This document shows, piece after piece, positions 25,112 through 34,207 of a stretch of DNA of 64,000 bases; the stretch's first letter is position 1; each line of letters begins with the position of its first letter. This DNA comes from JAIBJN01 sp963802795 (GTDB lineage Bacteria; Actinomycetota; Thermoleophilia; Gaiellales; Gaiellaceae): positions 124,001 to 188,000 of the forward strand of contig CAWDJV010000005.1 of assembly GCA_963802795.1 (NCBI GenBank), read 5' to 3'. The translations under genes and the position numbers were made by a program. The notes beneath the pieces are model-generated. The model saw only the letters and a list, made by a program, of their open reading frames with translations. It made no database searches and was not told the origin of the DNA.

Positions 25112-26572
25112 TTACTCGAGACCGCCCACGTCGAGGACGACCGTCTTCAGGTCGGTCATGTCGAGCATCGTGTAGCGGCCGCCGATGCGGCCCCAGCCGG
25201 TGCGCGTGCCCGAGGCGCCGCCGAAGGGCTCGTGGGCCTCCCAGTAGTCGGTGGAGTCGTTGACGACGACGTTCCCGACCTGCAGGTTGTCGAGGTAGCG
25301 GAACGCCCGCTTCAGGCTCCGCGTGAAGACGGCGGCCTGGAGGCCCAGGTGCGAGTCGTTGGCCGCCGCGAGAGCGGCGTCGTCGTCGGCGACCGTGATC
25401 AGCGGGACGATCGGCCCGAAGGTCTCGTCGCGGTTGATGAGCGTGTCGAGCCCGACGCCGTCGACGACCGTCGGCTGGTAGTAGAGCTCCGTGGGGCGCC
25501 CGCCCTCGCGGGAGCCGCCCAGCACGATCTCGGCGCCCTTGGCCACCGCGTCCTCGACGTGCGCGTCCATCTTCTGCGCGGTGGGCTCGTTGTTCATCGG
25601 GCCGACGAGGGTCGAGTCGTCGAAGGGGTCTCCCAGCTTCCAGCCCTCGGCCTCCTTGACCACGGCTGCGAGGAAGTCGTCGTGGACGCGCGCGTCCACC
25701 AGCACCCGCTCGGTGGCGCAGCAGACCTGGCCGGCGCAGAAGAAGCCGCCGTAGACGGCGCCCTTCGCCGCGGCCTCGAGGTCGGCGTCGACGCAGACGA
25801 CCACCGGCCCGTTTCCGCTCGCCTCGATCAGCGACCGCTTCAGCCCCGCGGCCCTGACGATCTTCTCCGCGGTCGTGTGCGAGCCGATGAAGCCGATGCA
25901 GTCGATGTTCTCGTCCTGGATGAGCCGCTCGCCCACCCTGCCGTCGCCGTAGATCACGTTGACGACCCCTTCGGGGAGCCCTGCGTCGGCCATGATCTGC
26001 ATGAAGTTCGCCATCGCGATCGGCGTCCACTCGGACGGCTTGCAGACCATCGTGTTCCCGGCCGCGATTCCGGGCGCGATCAGCTCCACCGGGATCAGGG
26101 TCGGGAAGTTCCAGGGCGTGATCGACGCGTAGACGCCGTTCGGCTTGCGGAACGTCAGGATCCGCTTGTTCACGTCCTGTGAGGGGATGATCGCCGTCTC
26201 CATGCGCTTGACGTCCTCGGCGGCGAGCCGGAAATTCTCGGCCGTCTCGTCGATGTCGGGAATCGCCTCGGCAGTGAACGGCTTGCCCTGCTCGAGCGAG
26301 AGCTCGCGCGCGAAGTCGTCCCGGCGCTCCTCGATGAGGTCGGCGATCTTGTGGCAGACCTCGGCGCGCTCCCAGGCCGAGAGCGCAGCCCACTTCGGCT
26401 GAGCCTCCCGGGCCGCCCGCGCGGCCCGCGCGACGTCCTCCTCGCTCGCGTTGGGAGCGTCGGCGAGCCGCTCGCCGGTGACCGGGGAGACGATCTCGCG
26501 CGCGTCGTCACCCGTTGCGTCGACCCACTCTCCTCCGATGAAGTTCTGCAGCGTCCGCACGGTCACCGCCAT
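25112..26572 (-). CDS. NAD(P)-dependent aldehyde dehydrogenase
   Basis: A 486-residue ALDH starting at the ATG at 26570-26572, with GAGGAGG upstream. It has TPWNFPTLIP near residue 150, the cofactor segment FIGSHTTAEKIV near residue 222, the general-base Glu in IEASGNGP near residue 250 and the catalytic cysteine in GQVCCATER near residue 284. The Glu region reads EASGNG rather than the usual ELGGK. It is encoded 11 bases after an aminotransferase, so the pair probably turns an amine into an aldehyde and then an acid, as in polyamine, GABA or beta-alanine breakdown. Confidence 0.9.
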   Translation of the reverse strand: MAVTVRTLQNFIGGEWVDATGDDAREIVSPVTGERLADAPNASEEDVARAARAAREAQPKWAALSAWERAEVCHKIADLIEERRDDFARELSLEQGKPFTAEAIPDIDETAENFRLAAEDVKRMETAIIPSQDVNKRILTFRKPNGVYASITPWNFPTLIPVELIAPGIAAGNTMVCKPSEWTPIAMANFMQIMADAGLPEGVVNVIYGDGRVGERLIQDENIDCIGFIGSHTTAEKIVRAAGLKRSLIEASGNGPVVVCVDADLEAAAKGAVYGGFFCAGQVCCATERVLVDARVHDDFLAAVVKEAEGWKLGDPFDDSTLVGPMNNEPTAQKMDAHVEDAVAKGAEIVLGGSREGGRPTELYYQPTVVDGVGLDTLINRDETFGPIVPLITVADDDAALAAANDSHLGLQAAVFTRSLKRAFRYLDNLQVGNVVVNDSTDYWEAHEPFGGASGTRTGWGRIGGRYTMLDMTDLKTVVLDVGGLE

Positions 26573-26583
26573 CGAAATCCTCC

Positions 26584-27942
26584 TCAGACCTTGACGTTGA
26601 TGCGTTCCCACGCCTCGTCGAGCACCTGCTCGAGGACTCCGACCATCTCGTCGAACTCCTCGGGTCCCGCCACGAGCGGCGGGGAGAACTGCGCGCACGT
26701 CTCGCCGCGGTCGTCGAAGCGCATGTAGACGCCGAGCTCACGCGCCCGCGGCGTCAGGAACTTCTTGATGAGCTCGTCTCGCTCGGGCGGCGCGAAGGTC
26801 TCCTTCGTCTCCTTGTCCTTCACGAGCTCGAGCGAGTAGAAGTAGCCGTCGCCGCGCACGTCGCCGACCATCGGATGCTCGGCAAGGAGCCGCTCGCAGC
26901 GCGCGCGGAGCTCGGGCCCGAGCCGTTGGGATCGCCCGATCAGGTCCTCCCGCTCGAAGATCGCGAGGTTGGCGAGCGCAACGGCGCACGAGAGCGGGTG
27001 CCCGCCGAACGTGATGCCGTGAGTGAACGCCGTCGTCGCCTCCCCGAAGAACGGCTCGACGACCCGCGGCGCCGCGACGACGGCGCCGAGCGGCGCGTAG
27101 GCCGAGGTGATGGCCTTCGCGAGGACCATCAGGTCCGGCTCGATGCCGTAGCGGGTCGACCCGAACCAGTCGCCGACCCGGCCGAAGCCGCAGATCACCT
27201 CGTCGGCGACGAGGAGCAGGCCGTGGGCGTCACAGATCTCGCGGACGCGCTCGAAGTAGCCCGGCGGCGGGGTGATCGACCCAGCCGAGTTCTGCACCGG
27301 CTCGAGGATCACCGCGGCGACCGTCTCGGGCCCCTCGTTGACGACGATGTCGTCGATCTCGTCGGCGCAGCGGAGCGTGCACTCGGGCTTCTCCGCGCAG
27401 TACGGGCAGCGGTAGCGGTACGGCATGGGCGCGCGCAGGCACCCGGGCACGAGCGGCTCGAACTGCTGTCGGAGCGACGGGCTCCCGTTGATGGAGAGCG
27501 CCCCGAGCGTCGTCCCGTGGTAGGCGCTCCGCCGCGTCACGAACTTGTGACGAGCCGGCTCGCCGCGTAGACGGTGGTACTGACGCGCAGCTTTGAGTGC
27601 CGTCTCGATCGCCTCGGAGCCGCCCCCGACGAGGAAGATCCGGCCCACGTCGATCGGCACGAGCTCGGTCAGCTTCTCGGCGAGCTCGAGCGAGGGCGGC
27701 GTCGCGAAGCCGACCCAGTTCGTGAAGAAGGGAAGCTCCTCGAGCTGGCGCTTCGCCGCTTCCGCGATCTCGGGCCAGGGGCCGTAGCCGATGTTCACGC
27801 AGTAGAGGGCGGAGAGAGAGTCCAGGTAGCGGTTGCCCTCGCTGTCCCAGATGTAACAGCCCTCGCCTCGCTCGATGACGAGCGTGGCCGCGCCCGCGGC
27901 CGTGAAGTGGCGCCAGAGATGGTCGGTGGCAGTGGTCGTCAA
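26584..27942 (-). CDS. class III PLP-dependent aminotransferase
   Basis: I start this 452-residue fold-type I aminotransferase at the TTG at 27940-27942, with GGAAGGAG upstream. PLP contacts include GGGSEAIETALKAAR near residue 105, the Asp in LLVADEVICGFGR and the Schiff-base Lys near residue 276 in VLAKAITS. A four-cysteine stretch near residues 180-197 (YRCPYC to CTLRC) could bind zinc; it is seen in part of this family. Substrates are likely omega-amino acids or diamines. It is followed by the aldehyde dehydrogenase. Confidence 0.9.
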   Translation of the reverse strand: MTTTATDHLWRHFTAAGAATLVIERGEGCYIWDSEGNRYLDSLSALYCVNIGYGPWPEIAEAAKRQLEELPFFTNWVGFATPPSLELAEKLTELVPIDVGRIFLVGGGSEAIETALKAARQYHRLRGEPARHKFVTRRSAYHGTTLGALSINGSPSLRQQFEPLVPGCLRAPMPYRYRCPYCAEKPECTLRCADEIDDIVVNEGPETVAAVILEPVQNSAGSITPPPGYFERVREICDAHGLLLVADEVICGFGRVGDWFGSTRYGIEPDLMVLAKAITSAYAPLGAVVAAPRVVEPFFGEATTAFTHGITFGGHPLSCAVALANLAIFEREDLIGRSQRLGPELRARCERLLAEHPMVGDVRGDGYFYSLELVKDKETKETFAPPERDELIKKFLTPRARELGVYMRFDDRGETCAQFSPPLVAGPEEFDEMVGVLEQVLDEAWERINVKV

Positions 27943-28035
27943 GAGACACTCCTTCCGTTCCGGGCCGCGGTCGGCATCTAAGAGCTCAACGCTACGCGGG
28001 AGCCGCCCGCGAAGCAACGGGGACCGCGGAGACCG

Positions 28036-28296
28036 CTAGGGCCCGAGGACCTTGCCCGCCTTGGCGATTCCGCGCGAGATCATGAAGGCGGACGCGAGCA
28101 CGACCGTCGCGGTCAGGAATGCCTCCCAGCCGACCGCGTCGGAGGCCACCGTGATGATGAAGGCAACGACCCAGGCGATGAGGAAGACGATGAGCTCGGC
28201 CGGCGGGGCGGCCACCGGCGGCCCGACCACCAGGTGGCGCTCGTAACCGCGCGCCGGGGGCGGCGGGGGCGGCGGGGGCGTGGGCGTGCTCGACAT
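28036..28296 (-). CDS. small proline-rich membrane protein
   Basis: An 86-residue protein: a short N-terminus with an eight-proline run (residues 7-14), a linker, then two hydrophobic segments near residues 35-52 and 58-75. AGGAAGGAGG precedes the ATG. No enzymatic motif is visible, and the function is unknown. The GGGGGC-rich DNA here is simply the proline codons. Confidence 0.6.
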   Translation of the reverse strand: MSSTPTPPPPPPPPARGYERHLVVGPPVAAPPAELIVFLIAWVVAFIITVASDAVGWEAFLTATVVLASAFMISRGIAKAGKVLGP

Positions 28297-28373
28297 GCTC
28301 CTCCTTCCTCCTGCGGTCGCCGGGCACTCTACTCGGATCGTCGCGGCCGAGGCCGTTACGATGCCGCCGCCCC

Positions 28374-28985
28374 GTGCACCTCTTTCACTACCACCTCGTG
28401 ACGAGCAAGGTCAGGCTCCTCGAGGCGCGCTATCTCGGGAAGCTCGGCTTCTCGCTCCTGGGACGCTACGGGTGGAGGGGCGAGGCCTCGGAGTGGTTCG
28501 CCGCGGGGACGTCCTGGGAGGAGCTCCAGGCGATGGGCTTCCGGCTCCGTCTGGTGGAGCTGGCGCGCGGCGCGGTGAACGTCGTCATCCAGCCGGGCCA
28601 CTGGGAGCACCCACGGGTCGACCACGTCGGGATCGCGCTCGACGACGACGGCTACACCGAGGCGCTCGAAAGGGCCGCCGACCTGGGCTTGAAGATCCAG
28701 GACCACCCCGGGAAGCGCACGTTCGTCGCGACCGACGCCGGCTATCGCCTCGAGATACACCCGCCGCGCGAGTGGATCGAGGAGATGATCGCCGAGGCGG
28801 ACGAGTTCCGCCTGGGCGAGCTGCACCTGCGGGCGCGCGACCCCGAGGAGAAGGCCGCCGCTCTCGCCGAGATCCTCGGTCTCGACCATCTCGGCGGCGA
28901 CGTGCTGGTCGGGGACACGCTCGTCAGCTTCCAGCCGGACGGGCCGCAGGGCAGGCCCGAGCTCGTCGCGGAGGTGCTCCTGTGA
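28374..28985 (+). CDS. VOC-like (glyoxalase-fold) protein coupled to purM
   Basis: The 203-residue protein has two glyoxalase-like halves. The first starts MHLFHYHLVTSKVRLLEARY and contains RVDHVGIALDDDGYTEALER and YRLEIHPPREW. The second starts GELHLRARDPEEKAAALAEI. Several His and Glu residues could bind a metal, but I cannot name a substrate. Its stop overlaps the purM start by GTGA, so it is translated with purM-purN-purH, which is unusual for this fold. TACGAT lies 11 bases before the GTG start. Its role in purine metabolism is unknown. Confidence 0.75.
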   Translation: MHLFHYHLVTSKVRLLEARYLGKLGFSLLGRYGWRGEASEWFAAGTSWEELQAMGFRLRLVELARGAVNVVIQPGHWEHPRVDHVGIALDDDGYTEALERAADLGLKIQDHPGKRTFVATDAGYRLEIHPPREWIEEMIAEADEFRLGELHLRARDPEEKAAALAEILGLDHLGGDVLVGDTLVSFQPDGPQGRPELVAEVLL

Positions 28986-29935
28986 CGTCGTACGGAGAGG
29001 CGGGGGTCTCGCTGGCCAAGGCCGAGGAGGTCGTCGAGCGCCTGCGTGCCGCCGTCGAGTCGACGCGAACCCCCGGCGTGGAGGGCGCGTTGGGCGGCTT
29101 CGCCGGCCTCTTCGCTCTCGACGAGGAGCGGATCCTGGCCGCCACGACCGACGGCGTCGGCACCAAGCTGACGCTGTCGCGTCGTGCAGGGCGGCTCTTC
29201 GACGCGGGCATCGACCTCGCGGCTCACTGCGCCAACGACCTGGCGACGACCGGCGCCGAGCCGCTGTTCTTCCTGGACTACGCCGCCTCAGCCTCGCTCG
29301 ACCTGGGCGAGGTGGCGGAGCTCGTCGCGGGCGCGGCCTCGGCCTGCACCGAAGCACGGTGCGCCATCCTCGGGGGTGAGACGGCGGAGCTGCCCGGCAT
29401 CTACCGCGAGGGCGAGCTCGACTTCGTCGGGACGATGGTGGGGCTCGTGCGCCGCGAGGCCCTCGTGGACGGGTCACGCTGCGAGCCCGGCGACGCCGTG
29501 CTGGGCCTTCCCTCCTCAGGTCTCCACGCGAACGGCTTCACGCTCGTTCGGCGACTGCTCGGGGACGAGCCTTTCGACGCCGACCTGCTCCTCGCGCCGA
29601 CTCGGCTCTACCTCGAGGACGTGCGCCGGCTGCGCGCGCGCTGCGACGTGCGCGCGCTCGCGAACGTCACCGGCGGCGGCATCCCGGGGAACCTCCCACG
29701 CGCGCTTCCGGCCGGCCTGGGCGCGGTCGTCGATCCGGCGGGCTGGACGCGCCCTGCGGTCTTCGGCTGGCTCGAAGAGCGGGGGGTCGCCGAGGAGGAG
29801 CAGCGGCGCGTCTTCAACCTCGGCATCGGCTTCTGCGCGGTCGTGCCGGCCTCCGAGGCCGAGCGCGCCGGCCACGCGGTGATCGGCCGGCTCGAGGAGG
29901 GCGTCGAGGGCGTGACCTGGGCGGCAGAGCGGTGA
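28982..29935 (+). CDS. purM: phosphoribosylformylglycinamidine cyclo-ligase
   Basis: AIR synthetase of 317 residues. Visible motifs are TDGVGTKLTLS near residue 60, DLAAHCANDLATTGAEPLFFLDY near residue 80, CAILGGETAELPGIY near residue 128 and NVTGGGIPGNLPRALP near residue 225. The GTG at 28982 overlaps the previous stop, and the frame's upstream extension is shadow. It closes the imidazole ring in the pathway and is coupled to purN by another GTGA overlap. Confidence 0.94.
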   Translation: MTSYGEAGVSLAKAEEVVERLRAAVESTRTPGVEGALGGFAGLFALDEERILAATTDGVGTKLTLSRRAGRLFDAGIDLAAHCANDLATTGAEPLFFLDYAASASLDLGEVAELVAGAASACTEARCAILGGETAELPGIYREGELDFVGTMVGLVRREALVDGSRCEPGDAVLGLPSSGLHANGFTLVRRLLGDEPFDADLLLAPTRLYLEDVRRLRARCDVRALANVTGGGIPGNLPRALPAGLGAVVDPAGWTRPAVFGWLEERGVAEEEQRRVFNLGIGFCAVVPASEAERAGHAVIGRLEEGVEGVTWAAER

Positions 29936-30480
29936 TCGGCGTCCTCGTCTCGGGGCAGGGCACGAACCTCCAGGCGCTCCTCGACGAAGGGTTGCCGGTC
30001 GTCGCGGTCGCCTCAAACATCGCGGGAGCCGGCGCTCTCGAGCGGGCCGAGCGCGCGGGAGTGCCCACGGCGGCCTTCCAGCTCGAGGACTACGGCTCAC
30101 GCGAGGAGCGCGACCTGGCGATCGCCGACTGGCTCGGCGGCCACGGAGTCGAGCTCGTGGTCTGTGCGGGGTACATGCACCTCCTCACCCCGGCCTTCCT
30201 CGGGCGCTACACCGCCGTCAACGTCCATCCCGCGCTCCTGCCCGCCTTCCCGGGGACGACGCCGATCGAGGACGCCCTCGCGGCCGGGGTCGCCGAGACC
30301 GGCGTGACCGTCCACTTCGTCGACGAGGGAGTCGATTCGGGGCCGGTGATCCTCCAGGAGGCGGTGGCAGTCGAGCCGGACGACACGGCGGAGACCCTGC
30401 GAGAACGGATCCACACGGTCGAGCACCGGCTCCTGCCGCAGGCCGTGCGTCTCTATCTGGCCGGAGCCGTACGCTCCTAG
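29932..30480 (+). CDS. purN: phosphoribosylglycinamide formyltransferase
   Basis: A 182-residue GAR transformylase using formyl-tetrahydrofolate. It has LVSGQGTNLQAL at the N-terminus, the catalytic NVHPALLPAFPG with Asn and His near residue 95, and the Asp in HFVDEGVDSGPVI near residue 127. After FPG the sequence reads TTPIEDAL, where many PurN proteins have a His. It is coupled to purM upstream by GTGA. Confidence 0.93.
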   Translation: MIGVLVSGQGTNLQALLDEGLPVVAVASNIAGAGALERAERAGVPTAAFQLEDYGSREERDLAIADWLGGHGVELVVCAGYMHLLTPAFLGRYTAVNVHPALLPAFPGTTPIEDALAAGVAETGVTVHFVDEGVDSGPVILQEAVAVEPDDTAETLRERIHTVEHRLLPQAVRLYLAGAVRS

Positions 30481-30486
30481 CTCTTC

Positions 30487-32025
30487 ATGGTCGCGCGCGC
30501 GCTCATCTCGGTATACGACAAGACCGGTCTCGACGAGTTCGCGCGCGGCCTCTCCGAACTCGGCGTCGAGATCGTGGCGAGCGGCGGCACCGCCGGCTAC
30601 ATCGCCGAGCTCGGCATCGACGTGGTCCGGGTGGAGGAGCTGACCGAGGTCCCGGAGCTCCTGGGCGGGCGGGTGAAGACGCTGCACCCGAGGATCCATG
30701 CAGGCATCTTGGCCCGCCGTGGCCACGAGGCCGACCTCGACGAGCTGCGCGAGCAAGGCATCGGCACATTCGACCTCGTCTGCGTCAACCTCTACCCGTT
30801 CCACAGCGTGACCGGGAGGCGCAACGTCCGCGAAGAGGAGGCCGTCGAGATGATCGACATCGGCGGCCCGGCGCTCCTGAGGGCGGCCGCGAAGAACTTC
30901 GTGGACGTCCTGCCCGTCTGCGACCCGACCCGCTACGGAGAGATTCTCGAAGCGCTGAGAAGCGGCGGGATCGAGCTCGCCGCCAGGCGCAAGCTGGCCG
31001 CCGAGGCGTTCGCCCACACCGGCGCGTACGAGATCACGATTGCGTCGTGGTTCGCGGACCGCGAGACCTTCCCGCCTCACCTCCTCCTCTCGCTCGAGAA
31101 GGTCAGCGACCTCGTCTACGGCGAGAATCCCCATCAGCGCGGCGCCTACTACGCCGAGGCCGAGGCGCGGCGCCACCTGCTCTCCCGCATCGAGCAGCTC
31201 GGGGGACGCGAGCTCTCCTTCAACAACCTGAACGACCTCGACGCCGCACGCGCGGCGGGGCGCGAGTTCACGCTCCCGACCTGCGTGATCGTCAAGCATG
31301 CCAACCCGTGCGGTTGCGCCGTCGCGGCCTCGATCGAGGACGCGTACGAGAAGGCGCTCGCGGCCGACCCCGTCTCGGCCTACGGAGGCATCGTCTCGCT
31401 CAACCGAACGGTTTCGCCGGAGCTCGCGGCCCGTCTCTCGGAGCAGTACGTCGAGGTGCTGATCGCTCCCGAGTACGAGGAGGAAGCGCTCGCGGCGCTT
31501 CGTGCCAAGGAGGCGCTGCGCATCCTCGTCGACCGCGAGCGTCGCGGGGCCGGCCCCGGCGATCGCGACTACAGGCGCGTGCTCGGGGGGTTTCTCGTCC
31601 AGGACGCCGACGCGGAGGTGGACGACCGCGAGGGCATGCAGGTCGTGACCGGCGACCATCCCGACGAGCCGACCTGGGGCGACCTCCTCTTCGCGTGGCG
31701 GGTCGTCAAGCACGTCGCGTCGAACGCGATCGTCGTCGCGAAGGGCCTCCAGACACTGGGGATCGGCGGCGGCCAGATGAGCCGCGTCGATGCGGTTCGG
31801 CTTGCGCTCGAGAAGGCCGCGGCGTACGGGCACGATCTCACCGGGGCGGTGCTCGCCTCGGACGCGTTCTTCCCCTTCCCCGACGGCCCGACCATCGCCC
31901 TCGACGCCGGGATCGGCGCGATCATCCAGCCGGGCGGCTCGAAGCGCGACGACGAGGTCGTGCAGACCGTCGACGACGCGGGTGCCGTCATGGTCTTCAC
32001 GTCCCGCCGGCACTTCCGGCACTGA
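30487..32025 (+). CDS. purH: bifunctional AICAR formyltransferase/IMP cyclohydrolase
   Basis: A 512-residue PurH catalysing the last two steps to IMP. The N-terminal MGS-like cyclohydrolase has ISVYDKTGLDEF and SGGTAGYIAELG. The C-terminal transformylase has the Lys-His pair in IVKHANPCGCA near residue 272, then PVSAYGGIVSLNR, RYGENPHQRGAYY-type substrate loops near residue 212 and a final GSKRDDEV. ATG follows purN by 6 bases. Confidence 0.95.
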   Translation: MVARALISVYDKTGLDEFARGLSELGVEIVASGGTAGYIAELGIDVVRVEELTEVPELLGGRVKTLHPRIHAGILARRGHEADLDELREQGIGTFDLVCVNLYPFHSVTGRRNVREEEAVEMIDIGGPALLRAAAKNFVDVLPVCDPTRYGEILEALRSGGIELAARRKLAAEAFAHTGAYEITIASWFADRETFPPHLLLSLEKVSDLVYGENPHQRGAYYAEAEARRHLLSRIEQLGGRELSFNNLNDLDAARAAGREFTLPTCVIVKHANPCGCAVAASIEDAYEKALAADPVSAYGGIVSLNRTVSPELAARLSEQYVEVLIAPEYEEEALAALRAKEALRILVDRERRGAGPGDRDYRRVLGGFLVQDADAEVDDREGMQVVTGDHPDEPTWGDLLFAWRVVKHVASNAIVVAKGLQTLGIGGGQMSRVDAVRLALEKAAAYGHDLTGAVLASDAFFPFPDGPTIALDAGIGAIIQPGGSKRDDEVVQTVDDAGAVMVFTSRRHFRH

Positions 32026-32026
32026 G

Positions 32027-32584
32027 ATGACGGTCGCCCCGGCACCGATCCCTCCGCGCTCCTCGCGGTGGCTGCTCGTCCCCCTGGCAGGCTTCGCGGT
32101 CGTCTCGCTGCTTGCGGGCTTCCTCGCCGACGCAGAGCTCGACCGGAGCGGAGGCTACTTCGACCTCTTCTTCAGCGACACCATCCATCTGAAGTCCTGG
32201 CTGGCGAGCGCCGCGGTCGTCCTCGCGCTCGCGCAGCTCTTCACGGCGGCGTGGATCTTCCGCAAGCTGCCCTGGCGGCGGCCGGCCTGGGTTCCCGGAG
32301 TGCACCGCTGGACAGGGCGGCTCGCGTTCCTCGTCACGCTTCCCATTGCCTATCACTGCATCTTCAAGCTGGGCTTCCAGAGCGGCGACGACCGTGTCCT
32401 CGCCCATTCCCTCCTCGGCTGCGCCTTCTACGGCGCCTTCGCGGCCAAGGTGCTGGTCGTCCGGCTGCACCGGTACCCCGGCTGGGTGCTGCCGACCGCG
32501 GGCGGCCTCCTCTTCGCCACCCTGGTCGCGGTCTGGTACACGAGCGCGGTCTGGTTCTTCCGCCTGGCGGGCGTCGGGCTCTGA
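32027..32584 (+). CDS. membrane protein with helix-embedded histidines (DUF6529/cytochrome b561-like)
   Basis: A 185-residue protein starting at the ATG two bases after the purH stop. It has five hydrophobic segments near residues 16-36, 58-80, 100-118, 128-146 and 155-180. Histidines in HRWTGRLAF, AYHCIF and AHSLLGC lie in or next to helices, a pattern that can hold haem. I place it near the DUF6529-type membrane proteins with moderate confidence. It may be transcribed with purH but probably has its own role. Confidence 0.65.
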   Translation: MTVAPAPIPPRSSRWLLVPLAGFAVVSLLAGFLADAELDRSGGYFDLFFSDTIHLKSWLASAAVVLALAQLFTAAWIFRKLPWRRPAWVPGVHRWTGRLAFLVTLPIAYHCIFKLGFQSGDDRVLAHSLLGCAFYGAFAAKVLVVRLHRYPGWVLPTAGGLLFATLVAVWYTSAVWFFRLAGVGL

Positions 32585-32609
32585 CCCGACGACGAGCCCC
32601 GCGGCGACT

Positions 32610-32615
32610 TAAGCT
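32610..32615 (+). promoter_or_regulatory. -10 hexamer of the CBS gene, leaderless
   Basis: TAAGCT ends 6 bases before the GTG at 32622; no Shine-Dalgarno fits between them. Confidence 0.6.
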
Positions 32616-32621
32616 TCTCCC

Positions 32622-34019
32622 GTGGCGCGTGACTACCCGACCCTGCTCGACCTCGTCGGGGGCACTCCGCTCGTGCGCCTGCAGCGGATCGGGCGCGAGC
32701 TCGGGCCGACGCTGCTGGCCAAGCTCGAGTACATGAATCCCGGCGGGAGCGTCAAGGACCGCATCGGCCTCCGGATGATCGAGGCCGCCGAGGCCGAGGG
32801 GAAGCTCAAGCCGGGCGCGACGATCGTCGAGCCGACGAGCGGGAACACCGGCGTGGGCCTCGCCATCGCCGCCGCGATCAAGGGCTACCGCTGCGTCTTC
32901 GTGATGCCGGACAAGATCGCCGAGGAGAAGCGGGCGCTCCTGCGCGGCTACGGCGCCGAGGTCGTCATCTGCCCGACGGCGGTGCCGCCCGAGTCCCCCG
33001 AGAGCTACTACTCGGTCTCCAACCGGCTGGCCGAGGAGATCCCCGGCGCCTACAAGCCAGATCAGTACTCCAACCCGGCGAACCCGGAGGCGCACTACGA
33101 GACGACGGGGCCGGAGATCTGGGAGCAGACGGGCGGCGAGGTGGACGCGATCGTCTTCTCGGTGGGAACGGGGGGCACGATCTCGGGGGCGGCGCGCTAC
33201 CTGCGGGAGCGCAACCCCGATCTCCTGGTCGTGGGCGCCGACCCCCAGGGCTCCATCTTCTCCAGCCCGGTCGTCCATACCTACCAGGTCGAGGGGATCG
33301 GCGAGGATTTCTGGCCGGAGACCTACGACCCGACCCTCGTGGACGAGTACGTGACGGTCGCGGACGGCGACTCATTCCGCACCGCGAGGCGGCTGGCGCG
33401 CGAGGAAGGGCTCCTGGTGGGGGGCTCGGGTGGGACAGCGGTGTGGGCGATGCTCCAGGTGGCGCCGCGCTTCGGGCCGGAGGCGACGCTCGTGACGCTC
33501 GTCCCGGACTCGGGGCGCGGGTACCTCTCGAAGCTCTACGACGACAACTGGCTCGTCGAGCACGGCTTCCTCGAGCGCGAGGCGCCGGCCACCATCGAGG
33601 AGGTGCTCGCGTTCAAGCGCCGCCACGAGCCCGACGTCCCCGAGCTCGTGACGCTGGCGACGCACCAGAAGGTCGGCGAGGCGATCGATCTCATGCAGCG
33701 CTACGGGATCTCGCAGATCCTCGTCGTCCGCCACGACGGGGGCGACTCGCTCGCGGACGTGGTCGGCTCGATCCGCGAGCGCGGCCTCTTCGAGCGCGTC
33801 TTCCACAACCGCGACGCTCTCGGCGAGGACGTCGCCACCGCGATGGAGTCGCCCCTCCCCGCGGTCGAGATCGACGAGTCGGTCGACACCGTCTTCGCCG
33901 ACTTCTCGGCGGGCAACCCGGCGGTCGTCGTGGCGCGCGACGGGAAGCCGGTCGGCGTCCTCACGCGCGCCGACCTCCTCGAGTACCTCGCCCACGGCCG
34001 AGCCGCCAACGGCGCCTAG
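32622..34019 (+). CDS. cystathionine beta-synthase with CBS-domain pair
   Basis: A 465-residue PLP enzyme of the cysteine synthase fold. The N-terminal 320 residues hold the PLP Lys in NPGGSVKDRIG near residue 45, EPTSGNTGVG near residue 70 and the phosphate loop SVGTGGTISG near residue 182. The last 130 residues form two CBS modules (THQKVGEAIDLMQRYGISQ, and VFADFSAGNPAVVV), which in this family sense adenosyl ligands. It joins serine and homocysteine to cystathionine. It lies next to a gamma-lyase/synthase, so the pair can move sulfur from homocysteine to cysteine. Confidence 0.92.
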   Translation: MARDYPTLLDLVGGTPLVRLQRIGRELGPTLLAKLEYMNPGGSVKDRIGLRMIEAAEAEGKLKPGATIVEPTSGNTGVGLAIAAAIKGYRCVFVMPDKIAEEKRALLRGYGAEVVICPTAVPPESPESYYSVSNRLAEEIPGAYKPDQYSNPANPEAHYETTGPEIWEQTGGEVDAIVFSVGTGGTISGAARYLRERNPDLLVVGADPQGSIFSSPVVHTYQVEGIGEDFWPETYDPTLVDEYVTVADGDSFRTARRLAREEGLLVGGSGGTAVWAMLQVAPRFGPEATLVTLVPDSGRGYLSKLYDDNWLVEHGFLEREAPATIEEVLAFKRRHEPDVPELVTLATHQKVGEAIDLMQRYGISQILVVRHDGGDSLADVVGSIRERGLFERVFHNRDALGEDVATAMESPLPAVEIDESVDTVFADFSAGNPAVVVARDGKPVGVLTRADLLEYLAHGRAANGA

Positions 34020-34062
34020 CCGACGCGACACCCTCCACAGGCATGGCCACTAGAGCCACGTC

Positions 34063-34198
34063 AGGGGTCTGACCCCGGACACGGCCGCCGGGGACTGGGC
34101 CGACCGGGACGAGTGCGACCGGCGGTCGGCTCCACTGCTGGTCACGCCGGCAGAAGGACATGCCCAGGGGTCTGACCCCGGGCGCGGCTGCCGTGGAC
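34063..34198. repeat. two copies of a palindromic intergenic repeat
   Basis: AGGGGTCTGACCCCGG occurs at 34063-34078 and again at 34166-34181, 103 bases apart. After each copy similarity continues (C-purine-CGGC-pyrimidine-GCCG then GGAC), so the unit is about 34 bp. The core GGGGTC/GACCCC is an inverted repeat with a one-base centre. Both lie in the 201-base gap between the CBS gene and the next transsulfuration gene. Confidence 0.75.
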
Positions 34199-34207
34199 GG
34201 TGCTGCG

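Noticed and set aside
24261..26393. 710-residue frame joining the ALDH region to the LVIVD N-terminus
   Set aside because: Only its last part from 25010 is coding; the rest is a shadow of the aldehyde dehydrogenase gene.
28249..28290. GGGGGC-rich repeat considered as a regulatory microsatellite
   Set aside because: It encodes the proline run of the 86-residue membrane protein in frame.
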